Source: Pedobacter cryoconitis
Lineage (GTDB): Bacteria; Bacteroidota; Bacteroidia; Sphingobacteriales; Sphingobacteriaceae
NCBI RefSeq assembly: GCF_001590605.1
Contig: NZ_CP014504.1
Location: 1,798,001-1,862,000, forward strand
Reading direction: 5' to 3'
DNA length: 64,000 nucleotides
In this document: in pieces, positions 19,200-28,421 of the stretch
Layout of the letters: every line of letters starts with the position of its first letter
How positions within the stretch are numbered: position 1 is the stretch's first letter
Program-made: the position numbers and the translations under genes
Notes under the pieces: model-generated
Seen by the model: only the letters and a program-made list of their open reading frames with translations
Told to the model about the DNA's origin: nothing
Databases searched by the model: none

Positions 19200-21419
19200 A
19201 TGAACGGATTATCTCCCTGGGCATTAAGTGCAAGTTCTGAATTAGCAGAAATTAAAACAGCACTTTATACTAAAACTGCAGGTAGTTTTGAATTTGAAGT
19301 TTATCAGCATAAAGATTCCATCTGGATTGCAACTAAAATGCCGAATGGTGGTCGCGTTGCTTTCCGGGCAGCATTTAGCCCCGAAGGATTTTTTGCAGTA
19401 AAAAAAGTGACAGAAAATAGCCAGGGTATCCGGTTTAAGCTCGATAGTCATAGTGGGACACAGCAAGTAACCATCATGATAGATGAGCAGTCATCAGTAC
19501 CTGTATTACGCTATACGACAACGCTGACACCGGCAAAGGACCTTTTTATTCCATTCTGGCCAAGAGATATATTGCTCACTGGTAAAAATGGCAATCCTGA
19601 AAATACAGCGGGAAAGATACATGTAAGTCAGGAAGGGACCCGGACAGGATTAATTTACATGACCCAAACCAGACCAAGTTCAGCAGCTATCCTTTATTTA
19701 CAAAATTTAACTGCACTGGCTGATTATTGCCAGCAAACTCAAACCTCTTGTGCAGATGTAGTTGGTGGTAGCTGGCCGGAAATGGGTTTTGCATTACCTG
19801 CAGCAACAGCGCAGCCTTTAAAGGCAGGGAAAGAGGTGACTATCTCAGCTGCATTTATAGCTTTCGATGAACAGGTTGCTGTTGAAGAATTTCACCTGGC
19901 CAAACAATTTCTCCAGCTGCTGGCAAGAATTTATTTGCTGCTTCCAAGACCAGAAACCAATTATCAGCATTGGCCCGAAATTCTGGACAAGGGTTTAAAA
20001 GATTTGATAGAAAGTCCGGGATGCTGGAGCCAGGTAGCGGGACATCAATACTTCAATGCTTATGTAAGTGATTACAATACTCCACCAGAAATCATGGTAC
20101 AGCTAGCGGTATTGCTCCCATTAGTGGATTATGCAGAATGGAGTAAAAAGGAGCTTAAAGTCATGAAAACTATTAAAGATGGTTTACCTGCGTTTTATAA
20201 CAAGAAGATAGGCTCGATTATGCGTTGGTTACCTGCTGCTGAAGAAAAACTAAAAGGGGAAGAAGAACAGAAGCAACCAGGTGTTATGGATTCATGGTAT
20301 TTGCACCACCCTTTACTCAATTTGTCCAGACTTGCTTTGAAAGGCGACAGGATTGCGGAGAAACTTTTTCTGGATTCGCTGGAATTTGCAATTAAGGTAG
20401 CCCGCCATTTCAAATATCAATGGCCTGTTTTTTACAAGATGGATACTCTTGAGGTACTTAAAGCAGAAACTGCCGAAGGTAAAGGAGGAGAAAAAGATGT
20501 GGCGGGAATTTATGCCCATGTGATGCTTCAAGCCTGGGAGTTAACCAAAGAGCAACGCTTTTTAGATGAAGCGGAAAAGGCAGCAAAAACATTGCAGCTT
20601 TATGGGTTAGAAGTATTTTATCAGGCCAATAATACCACATTTGCTGCTGGTGCATTATTGCGTCTTTATAAAATCACTCAAAAGGAGCTTTACCTGAATC
20701 TTAGTTATCTTTGCTTGGCAGGGATCTTCCGCAATACCCAAATTTGGGATTGCAATTATGGTTATGGCAGAAATTTCCCGAAATTCTTTGCGTTGTTTCC
20801 GCTTAATGATGCGCCATATACTGCCGCTTATGAGGAACAGGAAGTATTCTGTGCGTTACATGATTATTTGAAAAATGCTGAGGGTGTTGAAATCCTTCCG
20901 TCGGTAAAGTTATTAACTGCAGAATATATCCGCTATCTCGTTGACCGGGCTGTATATTATTATCCTGGTATGTTGCCTGAAGAGATGCTGGAGGAAAAGC
21001 CGAAGACCGGGGAAGTGGATCCTAAGCTTTGGATTGCGCTGGAAGACTTGCAAGATGGCTGGCAAAAGTCTGGTACGGTTGGTCAGGAAGTTTATGGCGC
21101 AGGAAATGCATTTGGTATTTTACCAAGACATTATCTTCGGGTACCGGATGAATCTTTTATGATCTATGTAGATTATCCGACAACTGGTTTCAAAGCTATT
21201 CAGGGGAAAAACATACATTTTTCTACCTTGGGTGATAAGCAGTTGCCTTGCAGAATGATGATCATTAAGGATGATGCTTCCAGATTACCGGATTTCACAG
21301 TGACTATTGGTGGGGAAACAAAACCTTTAAAAGGAAAGCTAACTCCCAAGGGGCATCTTGAATACCCCCTATCTGGAAATCAGCAAATCAATGTTGTTTG
21401 GAAACATGGGAATAACTAG
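19200..21419 (+). CDS. Unassigned 739-aa protein, possible (alpha/alpha)6 carbohydrate-active enzyme
   Basis: No signal peptide. The first 230 residues are beta-rich (FEFEVYQHKDSIWIAT, FIPFWPRDILLTG). Residues about 240-600 are helical, with repeats like those of (alpha/alpha)n-barrel glycosidases (MDSWYLHHPLLNLSRLALKG, VMLQAWELTKEQRFLDEAEK, AGALLRLYKITQKELYLNLS). The C-terminal 100 residues are beta again. This layout resembles GH families with a toroid flanked by beta-sandwiches, but I recognise no family signature. The divergent GH130 neighbour supports a glycan role. Its stop codon shares the bases CTAG with the convergent gene's stop. Confidence 0.7.
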   Translation: MNGLSPWALSASSELAEIKTALYTKTAGSFEFEVYQHKDSIWIATKMPNGGRVAFRAAFSPEGFFAVKKVTENSQGIRFKLDSHSGTQQVTIMIDEQSSVPVLRYTTTLTPAKDLFIPFWPRDILLTGKNGNPENTAGKIHVSQEGTRTGLIYMTQTRPSSAAILYLQNLTALADYCQQTQTSCADVVGGSWPEMGFALPAATAQPLKAGKEVTISAAFIAFDEQVAVEEFHLAKQFLQLLARIYLLLPRPETNYQHWPEILDKGLKDLIESPGCWSQVAGHQYFNAYVSDYNTPPEIMVQLAVLLPLVDYAEWSKKELKVMKTIKDGLPAFYNKKIGSIMRWLPAAEEKLKGEEEQKQPGVMDSWYLHHPLLNLSRLALKGDRIAEKLFLDSLEFAIKVARHFKYQWPVFYKMDTLEVLKAETAEGKGGEKDVAGIYAHVMLQAWELTKEQRFLDEAEKAAKTLQLYGLEVFYQANNTTFAAGALLRLYKITQKELYLNLSYLCLAGIFRNTQIWDCNYGYGRNFPKFFALFPLNDAPYTAAYEEQEVFCALHDYLKNAEGVEILPSVKLLTAEYIRYLVDRAVYYYPGMLPEEMLEEKPKTGEVDPKLWIALEDLQDGWQKSGTVGQEVYGAGNAFGILPRHYLRVPDESFMIYVDYPTTGFKAIQGKNIHFSTLGDKQLPCRMMIIKDDASRLPDFTVTIGGETKPLKGKLTPKGHLEYPLSGNQQINVVWKHGNN

Positions 21420-21784
21420 TCCTTACTAGTTAATTCTTCCTCAAACAATTCAAAAAACAGGTTTTGTAGTTTATGAACGTGTTGTAGTGTTTTAAAATCT
21501 CCTGTTTCATCGTTTGCGGGTACTTGTTTATAACAGTCAAAATATTCATCTTCTACAACATTGTATAAAAAGAAATTGAATTCTGGATGTTGGTAATAGC
21601 CCTGGCCATTGTCTTTAAAACCAAAATCATTAACCAGCCATTCTTCAGTGATCAAGACAGGAGAAATTGCTTCAGTGCCAATCGTGCTGTTAATGCCTTT
21701 GGTAGAAATAGATTCTACTTTTACCGGATCATTTCCTGATAAAGTTTTAACGTAATTCCCGATCCTTAGTTCGCTTGTTTGCAT
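21416..21784 (-). CDS. Small conserved-type hypothetical protein, 122 aa
   Basis: Begins ELRIGNYVKTLSGN and contains SPVLITEEWLVNDFGF, a layout I know from small Bacteroidota proteins with no assigned function. It ends in an acidic helix (LQNLFFELFEEELTSKD). Soluble, no motifs. The stop overlaps that of the 739-aa gene in the palindrome CTAG. It is single and convergent. Confidence 0.7.
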   Translation of the reverse strand: MQTSELRIGNYVKTLSGNDPVKVESISTKGINSTIGTEAISPVLITEEWLVNDFGFKDNGQGYYQHPEFNFFLYNVVEDEYFDCYKQVPANDETGDFKTLQHVHKLQNLFFELFEEELTSKD

Positions 21785-22087
21785 GGGGCAAAGCTAAGGT
21801 TTTTGATTACTGGTTTTTTGTTTATAAATTAAAGTCTTTCCTGAGGCTTTAAATGATATCCTTAAAGACAACAAATCCTTAATTAAAGGAAGTTACGATA
21901 CCAAACCTTGAAACACATGGGTATCGTGCAGATTTCATACACAATACCCCATATTTCAAAACAAAACACACATTTAAACAGCTGCAAAACTATTTGAAAA
22001 ATAGCGCCGTGTTTTATGGTTTCCCGTAAAAAAGAAATACTGGTGTTTATATTTTTGAAGAATCAATCAACCTGTAATTCTGAAAAA
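21785..22087. other. Intergenic region between divergent genes
   Basis: A 303-bp AT-rich gap, presumably holding promoters for the genes on both sides. It contains an imperfect inverted repeat (TTGAAACACATGGGTAT against ATACCCCATATTTCAA, about 21907-21958). I found no ORF with convincing protein-like composition and no RNA gene. Confidence 0.4.
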
Positions 22088-23122
22088 ATGGCCTGGAATT
22101 TCCGAAAACGTATAAAAATCATCCCTGGAGTGCATTTAAACTTAAGCAAAACTGGTATATCGACTTCAATTGGTACTAAAGGAGCAAATATAATCCCTCC
22201 CTCCTATGAAACCCCTGCTGCCTCCACCAGTAATGTTTTTAGTGCAGATATCCATAAAATAACGAGTCAGAATATGCAGGGAGTGAAAGAGGCAATTACC
22301 CTGGCTCACCAACAAAGGAAAGAATTAGAGAATGATCTTTTAAGTATTCAGACAAGTTTAGGAACTTCAAAGTTGAAGCTTATACTCAGCTATATATTTC
22401 TTTACGGACTGCTTATCAAGCGTATCCCTGAGAACCTGGAGATAGATATTGAGTTGCAAAAAGAAGCTATTCATCAGACAAAGGCAGCAATTGAAGATTG
22501 TTACGTCAAACTCGATATTGATTTTGACTCAGAAATGAAAGAAAAGTATGACAAGCTGGTTAATGCATTTAAGAAATTAGCAACCAGTCATAAAATCTGG
22601 GATATTACAAGTGCACATTTTCAAGACCGTGTAGTTGCGCGTTCTTCAGCAAGTACTATAGTCAATAAACAGGAGGTTAAATTTTCGTTCAGGTCAATTC
22701 CTAACCTGAGATCAAATTTTGAAGCACTTTATTTTCAAAATGCAAATGGAGCAGATTTGTATTGCTATCCCGGTTTTATAATTATACAGTATAACCAGGC
22801 AGATTTTGCAATTATCGGCATTGACGAAATTAATTTACAACAGCGTGCTGTACGCTTCACAGAGACAGGTGCTGTTCCTGCCGACACAAAAATAATTGAC
22901 AAGACATGGGCCAAGGTTAATAAAAATGGTACACCTGATAAAAGATTTAATGACAACTATCAAATTCCAATAGTCAGGTATGGTGAAATTACGTTGTCAA
23001 CTCACAAGGGCTTAAATGAGGAATATGAATTTAGCAACTATGAGTTTACTGATGAATTCAGCAATGTCTTTAAGGAATATCAAATAGCAATTAAACGGTC
23101 TATATCAGGTATAACTGTATAA
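22088..23122 (+). CDS. DUF4236 domain protein
   Basis: I start at the ATG at 22088, because MAWNFRKRIKIIPGVHLNLS is the typical beginning of DUF4236. The longer frame from 22016 adds 24 residues unlike the family. About 344 residues: DUF4236 (1-50, SKTGISTSIGTKGANI), a helical coiled region (about 60-170), then a beta-rich C-terminal domain (about 190-344). No membrane segment is obvious. Function unknown. It is a single gene, convergent with the M1 peptidase with only 6 bp between stops. Confidence 0.75.
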   Translation: MAWNFRKRIKIIPGVHLNLSKTGISTSIGTKGANIIPPSYETPAASTSNVFSADIHKITSQNMQGVKEAITLAHQQRKELENDLLSIQTSLGTSKLKLILSYIFLYGLLIKRIPENLEIDIELQKEAIHQTKAAIEDCYVKLDIDFDSEMKEKYDKLVNAFKKLATSHKIWDITSAHFQDRVVARSSASTIVNKQEVKFSFRSIPNLRSNFEALYFQNANGADLYCYPGFIIIQYNQADFAIIGIDEINLQQRAVRFTETGAVPADTKIIDKTWAKVNKNGTPDKRFNDNYQIPIVRYGEITLSTHKGLNEEYEFSNYEFTDEFSNVFKEYQIAIKRSISGITV

Positions 23123-23128
23123 GTTAAA

Positions 23129-25000
23129 TTATCCGTTTTCTTGGATAAATCTATTATTTTCAGGCTGAATATCTACATCCAGCGGGCTTCCTAATACCAA
23201 TTCCTTTACTGGCTTTTTGGCTTTAAAATGAAGCTTTACAAACTTATTCCCCTTTATCCAACAACTGATATTCCGATTAATTGTTTGTGTGCTACCATCC
23301 TTGTAAATAATTGTCAGGTGGATGGGAACGGCAAGGGTTCCAGGACTGGCGATTGTTATAGTATAATCCAGTTTCTGGTGGATAACTTTACTGATTGCTA
23401 AATCCGGAACATTCGCTTCAAAGAACCAGTTTTTCCAGAACCAGTTCAAATTTATCCCGCTACCAGTATTCATACTGTAAAAGAAGTCATAGGGTATTGG
23501 ATGTTTTCCTTTCCAGTTATCCATATAGTAATGCATAGCTTGCAAGAATAACTCGTCTCCCAGCATTTCCTTAAGATATGCCATTGCTAGTGCTGGTTTA
23601 AGGTCTTTCTCCGTGTATCTCGCGTCCCGCCCATAGAGTTGTGGGGTCAGTGTCATCACTGGAACCTCCTCTGCTGTACCTGCACTATTGTTAAAGCTGC
23701 TCAAATCATAGCGCATCACAGCAGCAGAATCAAGCTTAGGGTATAAATAAAACTCTGCCATTGTTGCCCACCCCTCGTCCATAAAGGAATATTTAGTTTC
23801 ATTAGTGCCTACATAAAATGGAAACAAGCTATGAAAAATCTCATGTGAAGTTAGTTGAATGGTTTCTATTTGAGTTGCAAATGGAAGATTATTAACCATC
23901 ATCGGATACTCCATAGCATCCAGGCCATCGAAGATAGTCTCGTGTGAATATGGAAACGGTACTTTCGGAAAATAATGACTCATGAGTGCTACAGTTTTTC
24001 TGGCATATCCGATCACAGGAAAATAAGTTTCATGATCAGTATTAAACACGGCATCTACCCTGGTTCGTCTTTTAGTCACCGAATCCACCAGTACACTGGT
24101 AGATTTCCATAAATAATGGTTACTCATAGCGAAGGCAAAATCAATCACATGATCGGCTTCAAATTTCCAGGTATGGGTTACCTTATTAAGAGTTACCTCG
24201 CCTTTTTTAAGGTCTTTAGTGGTAATCACATCTATTATCGCATCATTCTTTTCTGCCTGGTCAATTCGCTGCAAAATTTCAGGATTGTAAACTTCTTTTG
24301 CATTCTTCAAATCTCCGGTTGCCCATAGCTGATAATTGCAAGGTACAGTTATTTCTGCACGGAAATCCCCGTAATCGTTGTAAAATTCTTCTTTACCAGC
24401 ATAAGGATATTTATTCCAGCCATCTATATCATCATAAACTGCTATTCTTGGAAAGAAATAAGCAATAAAAAAAGCACCACTGTCAACCTCTCCTGTCCGG
24501 ACAAACGATGTTTTATTAAGAATATAATTGTAGTTGACCGTAATATGGACCTTTTGACCTGGCAAAATAGGTTTTACGGTAACCTTCATATTCGTTTGCT
24601 GGATCAGCAGTTGCGTACTGTCTAATTTGTGATCATCTATAGTGAACGAATTGATCTGAACGCCTGTAGTCATATCCGCTACTTCGATATATTGATTACG
24701 GACTGCATCTGTTTTATATAAATTGGGATAGAGCTTAAATAATAAGTTTTTTAAAGTATCGGGGCTGTTATTCGTATAATTAATATCTACGTTGCCGTTT
24801 AAACGACGCGAGGTGGGATTAAAATTGACCTTAATGTTGTAATTAGCTGTGTTTTGCCAATATAGTCTGCCAGGCGTGCCTTTAGTACTCCGGGTACCAT
24901 TTTTATAAGCTTTTTCGACACTTCTGATAACAGGCAACTCTTGGGCATTACAAAAATGGTTAAAGGAATAAGACAACAGGATGATCAATAAAATCTTCAT
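23129..25000 (-). CDS. M1 family metallopeptidase (aminopeptidase N-like)
   Basis: A 623-residue exported zinc peptidase. Signal peptide MKILLIILLSYSFNHFCNAQ, N-terminal beta-saddle (about 40-260), and a thermolysin-like catalytic domain with HEIFH (about 384-388) and the third zinc ligand in MDEGWATMAEF. A Met/Glu-containing substrate loop (DAMEYPMMVNNL) replaces the classical GAMEN. Probably acts in the periplasm or at the cell surface on peptides. It is a single gene. The long gap to 25143 suggests its own promoter. Confidence 0.9.
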   Translation of the reverse strand: MKILLIILLSYSFNHFCNAQELPVIRSVEKAYKNGTRSTKGTPGRLYWQNTANYNIKVNFNPTSRRLNGNVDINYTNNSPDTLKNLLFKLYPNLYKTDAVRNQYIEVADMTTGVQINSFTIDDHKLDSTQLLIQQTNMKVTVKPILPGQKVHITVNYNYILNKTSFVRTGEVDSGAFFIAYFFPRIAVYDDIDGWNKYPYAGKEEFYNDYGDFRAEITVPCNYQLWATGDLKNAKEVYNPEILQRIDQAEKNDAIIDVITTKDLKKGEVTLNKVTHTWKFEADHVIDFAFAMSNHYLWKSTSVLVDSVTKRRTRVDAVFNTDHETYFPVIGYARKTVALMSHYFPKVPFPYSHETIFDGLDAMEYPMMVNNLPFATQIETIQLTSHEIFHSLFPFYVGTNETKYSFMDEGWATMAEFYLYPKLDSAAVMRYDLSSFNNSAGTAEEVPVMTLTPQLYGRDARYTEKDLKPALAMAYLKEMLGDELFLQAMHYYMDNWKGKHPIPYDFFYSMNTGSGINLNWFWKNWFFEANVPDLAISKVIHQKLDYTITIASPGTLAVPIHLTIIYKDGSTQTINRNISCWIKGNKFVKLHFKAKKPVKELVLGSPLDVDIQPENNRFIQENG

Positions 25001-25142
25001 GACACAAAAAAATAGATTATTTATAGTTCTTTTATTTTTATTAGATCATTGTAGCCTTATTAACCCTGAAAAGCAAATTCTGAAGGCCATTTGTAGCTTT
25101 AACTGCAAATATAGGTATCGACGGTATAGGTTTTGAACTTAA

Positions 25143-26189
25143 TTAAGGAGTCAATACTATTTTTCCATAAGTTGTTCTTGATTCTGCCAGTTCCATTGCT
25201 TCCCTGATGTTTGCTAATGGGAACTGTGCTGCAATCTGAGGTTTTAGAACACCGCTCTGCAATAGTTTAATTAATTGAGAAAAATCTTCTTTCATTGCTG
25301 TCTTAAATTCAGCCTCCCCTTTACCAGACCAGATATCGTAAAAGCCTGCTTTACGGCCATTGGGTAAACTATTCAGCAAAAATAATTTTGCAAGTAAGAT
25401 AAGAAATGATAGTAAAACAGATTTATTCAGATCCAGCGCAAAGGCAATGGCGTAACTGATCAGTGTGCCACCGGATTTTAACAGGCCGAAAGACCTGGAA
25501 ATACTTTCACCGCCGATATTGTCAAAAACAGCATCTACACCATCAGGCGCAATCTTGCGTACGTTTTCAGAAAATTTAACGTCATTATAAGTTATAGGGA
25601 TAATGCCTTGCGCTTTTAAAGTTGCATGGTGCCTTGGTGAAGCTGCTCCTATAACCTTGACGCCTGCGTGGATTGCCAATTGCGACAAGATAGTACCAAC
25701 ACCCCCATTCGCACCTAAAACTAAAATAGTCTGTCCACGTTTAATTTTAGCTTTTCGATGCAACATCTGCCAGGCTGTAATCCCATTCACAACTATTGCT
25801 TCAACAGCTACAGGATCAACATCGTCCGGAATATATAAAAGATCAGCAGCACAAACCAGTGAATGAGAACTCCATCCGCCTGTTTTGGTTAATGCAGCAA
25901 ATCTTTTACCGATCAGTGAAGGATCAACTTCGGGACCTGTAGCAACTACCATCCCTACCATATCATAACCAGGAACAAAAGGAAATTCAGGCATTCCGGG
26001 ATATTTGTCCCTCATCATAGCCCGCTCTGCAAAGGAAACTCCGCTTGCTTCCACTTTCAGGATCACCTCTCCATTTTTGGGTTTGCTTAAGAATCTTTCT
26101 TCGATTAACAAGTCTTTAGGTTCAGCAACACCGGGTAATATAACTTCTGTAATTCTAAAATCAGAGGTATCAAATATTCTACTGTCCAT
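25143..26189 (-). CDS. Zinc-free medium-chain dehydrogenase (quinone oxidoreductase-like)
   Basis: A 348-residue MDR-superfamily NADPH-dependent enzyme. GroES-like N-terminal part (VLKVEASGVSFAERAMMRDK, VPGYDMVGMVVATG), cofactor motif LVLGANGGVGTILSQLA, and VDAVFDNIGG. The zinc-binding Cys cluster is absent, as in quinone oxidoreductases. It reduces quinones or enones using NADPH. A Crp-like regulator lies 65 bp upstream on the same strand and may be co-transcribed. Confidence 0.87.
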   Translation of the reverse strand: MDSRIFDTSDFRITEVILPGVAEPKDLLIEERFLSKPKNGEVILKVEASGVSFAERAMMRDKYPGMPEFPFVPGYDMVGMVVATGPEVDPSLIGKRFAALTKTGGWSSHSLVCAADLLYIPDDVDPVAVEAIVVNGITAWQMLHRKAKIKRGQTILVLGANGGVGTILSQLAIHAGVKVIGAASPRHHATLKAQGIIPITYNDVKFSENVRKIAPDGVDAVFDNIGGESISRSFGLLKSGGTLISYAIAFALDLNKSVLLSFLILLAKLFLLNSLPNGRKAGFYDIWSGKGEAEFKTAMKEDFSQLIKLLQSGVLKPQIAAQFPLANIREAMELAESRTTYGKIVLTP

Positions 26190-26254
26190 ATGTTTTATTT
26201 TTAAACAAACTTATGGACCGCGGTTAATTTAAAACGTTAACAATAGCTAAGAAA

Positions 26255-26869
26255 TTAAGCTCTTCCCATGGAACGATTCCTGATTCGCGAAAGAGAGACC
26301 GCAGTAATTCCAAGATAGTTTGCCAGGTAATGTTGTGGTATTTTTTGAAAAATCTCTCCTCCTGAATTCAATAAGGACAAATATCTTTCTTCAGGACTTT
26401 TTAACAAAAATGTGCCAATTCTTTCTTCATAACAAAGTATATAATGTTCTGCAATTCTCCTTCTCATTTGTTCTGCTTTTAAAGCAATGGCAGGGATTTC
26501 ACTAAAAGCTTCCAAGCTTTTTTTAGTGATCAGCAGCAACTGTGTTTTTTCAATTGCTGCTAATCCAACAACGCCCGGCTTCCCTGAAATGAAACTGCTG
26601 TAAGCGCTTGCAAATTCCCCTTTAAAACTAAAATAATTCGTCAGCAGGGCACCATCTTTATCTATAAAGTAACGTACTGCTCCATCAAAAATAAACGCCA
26701 TAGATTGATAGACTTCACCTATATTAAAAAGTAACTCCTTCTTTTTTAAGGTATGCGGAATAACTGCTGAACTAAATATGTCCCACTCCTGGTCGGTAAA
26801 AGTCTGAAATTGAGCCAGGCATTCCCGAAAATATACCAATTGATTTTCTACAGCTATCTTGTGTTTCAT
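26255..26869 (-). CDS. Crp/Fnr family transcriptional regulator
   Basis: A 204-residue regulator. Cyclic-nucleotide-type beta-roll at residues 20-130 (IGEVYQSMAFIFDGAVRYFI, FKGEFASAYSSFISGKPG), long dimer helix, and C-terminal winged helix (IPQHYLANYLGITAVSLSRI). No Cys cluster, so not an oxygen-sensing Fnr. The ligand pocket lacks the cAMP Arg-Ser pair, as in most Bacteroidota members. It probably regulates the adjacent quinone oxidoreductase. Confidence 0.9.
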   Translation of the reverse strand: MKHKIAVENQLVYFRECLAQFQTFTDQEWDIFSSAVIPHTLKKKELLFNIGEVYQSMAFIFDGAVRYFIDKDGALLTNYFSFKGEFASAYSSFISGKPGVVGLAAIEKTQLLLITKKSLEAFSEIPAIALKAEQMRRRIAEHYILCYEERIGTFLLKSPEERYLSLLNSGGEIFQKIPQHYLANYLGITAVSLSRIRNRSMGRA

Positions 26870-26909
26870 TTATATAATCTTAGTGCTTCCTAAACAATAG
26901 GATAAGAAT

Positions 26910-27353
26910 TTAATGATTTTTATTGGATAAGATTTTAAATGATATATTTATTTTTTCCCATTGCATACTTACAGTTCCTCCTTTTCCTTCATCTTTTCTG
27001 ATCCGGTAAGTAAGTCTTTGTACAGTACCGGGCAATTGCACAGGTATAACTTCTAAACGTAATGCATCCTCTTTTTGCTGATAATCATCGGCAAGGTGTT
27101 GATTGACCCTTTTATTAAAGATAAGTGTCCAATGTTTTTTACCTGGTATCGTAAAGAAGGCGTATTCTCCAGCTTTTAACTTCTGGCCATTGATGAGCAC
27201 ATCTTTGTTAAAACTTATTTTTGTGGCATGGTGTGCACCGGTTACCCATAACTGGTCAAATGGTACCAGACCACCCCAAATGACCCGGCCTTTTACGCCA
27301 GGGGAACTGTAAACGATATGTATGTGGATTCCATCTATTGATGCCATCTCCAT
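26910..27353 (-). CDS. DUF2911 domain protein, N-terminus uncertain (possible frameshift)
   Basis: 147 residues covering most of DUF2911: VYSSPGVKGRVIWGGLVPFD, WVTGAHHATKISFNKDV, AGEYAFFTIPGKKHWTLIFN. Family members usually have a signal peptide and the block SPxxxxxxxIDG. Here that block (KGSPERMEMASIDG) lies partly upstream of the ATG. The open frame runs back towards an ATG at 27400, but a run of seven A's puts that ATG out of frame, and eight would join them. It sits just after the diheme peroxidase gene. Either this is a shortened protein from 27353, or a frameshift or sequencing error. Confidence 0.72.
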   Translation of the reverse strand: MEMASIDGIHIHIVYSSPGVKGRVIWGGLVPFDQLWVTGAHHATKISFNKDVLINGQKLKAGEYAFFTIPGKKHWTLIFNKRVNQHLADDYQQKEDALRLEVIPVQLPGTVQRLTYRIRKDEGKGGTVSMQWEKINISFKILSNKNH

Positions 27354-27401
27354 ACGTTCAGGGCTTCCTTTTAAGGTGTCACTATTGCTGTTTTTTTCAT
27401 A

Positions 27402-28421
27402 TTATTGTTCGGATAAATCTGTTCTTGTAATAAAGTGTTTATCATCCAGTGTTTTTAAAAAGGTCTTCAGGCTTAGGCGCTCTGCAGCTGTCATCTGGAT
27501 TCCCAGCTGACCCTTATTTTTTAATAAAGGATCAAGGGTATGGCTATCCTGCACTCCTTTTGTATAGTGATCTAATACCTGATCTATGCTGGTAAACCTG
27601 CCATCATGCATATAAGGCACAGTGTAACTTAGGTTTCTTAGCGAAGGGACTTTAAATTTAAAGCTATCCTGAGGATCAAGTGTTATGGTCTGTCTGCCTT
27701 TATCCGGGTTGAATTGATTATTTAAACCATTATTCCTGAACGATCCATCCGTGAAAAGGGGCGCTTGATGACAACGATTACAATGCTGAAGAAATATATG
27801 GTAGCCTTTTTCTTCAGCGACTGTAAAACGGACATCAGTTTTACGCATTACACTGTCATATTTAGAATCACTACTGATACATAGGAGCATAAATTGGGAA
27901 AGTGCCTTAAAAATTTGCGTCCCTGTAATTTCATCTGAGCCATAAACGGCTTTAAATTTTTCCCTGTATTCTTGTTTTGAGCGGAGTTTTATCAGCACGT
28001 TCTCCATCTTTTCATCCATCTCTACAGGATTAGTGATAGGTGAAACCGGAAACATATCCAGATGAAAAACACCACCATCCCAAAAAAAAGATTTATTCCA
28101 GGCAAGGTTCATAATTGGCGGGGAATTCCGGCTTCCCAAACGATCTTCTATTCCATGACTTACATCGTGCCCATGCTGCGTAAATGCAGCTGACTGGATA
28201 TGACAGGAACCGCAGGAAATTTTATTGTCTCTTGACAAAGCTCCTTCATAAAATAGCATCCTGCCTAGTTCAAAGCCTTCTTTAGTGACTGGATTTTTTG
28301 CGAGATCATAAACTGGCCAGGGAAAATTAGCTGGTTTAACAAAACCCTCAAATCCAAATTCCTTAAATGACAGAATCACTATGGAAAACAGGAATAACAC
28401 TATCAAATGCTTCTTTTTCAC
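27402..28421 (-). CDS. Cytochrome-c peroxidase / MbnH-like diheme enzyme
   Basis: A 339-residue exported protein starting at GTG, with a hydrophobic leader (HLIVLFLFSIVILSF). Two haem sites: SCGSCH (about 70) and HCNRCH (about 215). Typical MauG/CCP blocks are SRNSPPIMNLAWNKSFFWDGG, DGSFRNNGLN and PYMHDGRFTSIDQVLDHY. Next to an MbnP-like gene this is most like MbnH, the diheme partner that modifies a Trp of MbnP during copper handling. Simple peroxidase activity is the alternative. Its start overlaps the MbnP-like gene by 59 bp. Confidence 0.9.
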   Translation of the reverse strand: MKKKHLIVLFLFSIVILSFKEFGFEGFVKPANFPWPVYDLAKNPVTKEGFELGRMLFYEGALSRDNKISCGSCHIQSAAFTQHGHDVSHGIEDRLGSRNSPPIMNLAWNKSFFWDGGVFHLDMFPVSPITNPVEMDEKMENVLIKLRSKQEYREKFKAVYGSDEITGTQIFKALSQFMLLCISSDSKYDSVMRKTDVRFTVAEEKGYHIFLQHCNRCHQAPLFTDGSFRNNGLNNQFNPDKGRQTITLDPQDSFKFKVPSLRNLSYTVPYMHDGRFTSIDQVLDHYTKGVQDSHTLDPLLKNKGQLGIQMTAAERLSLKTFLKTLDDKHFITRTDLSEQ

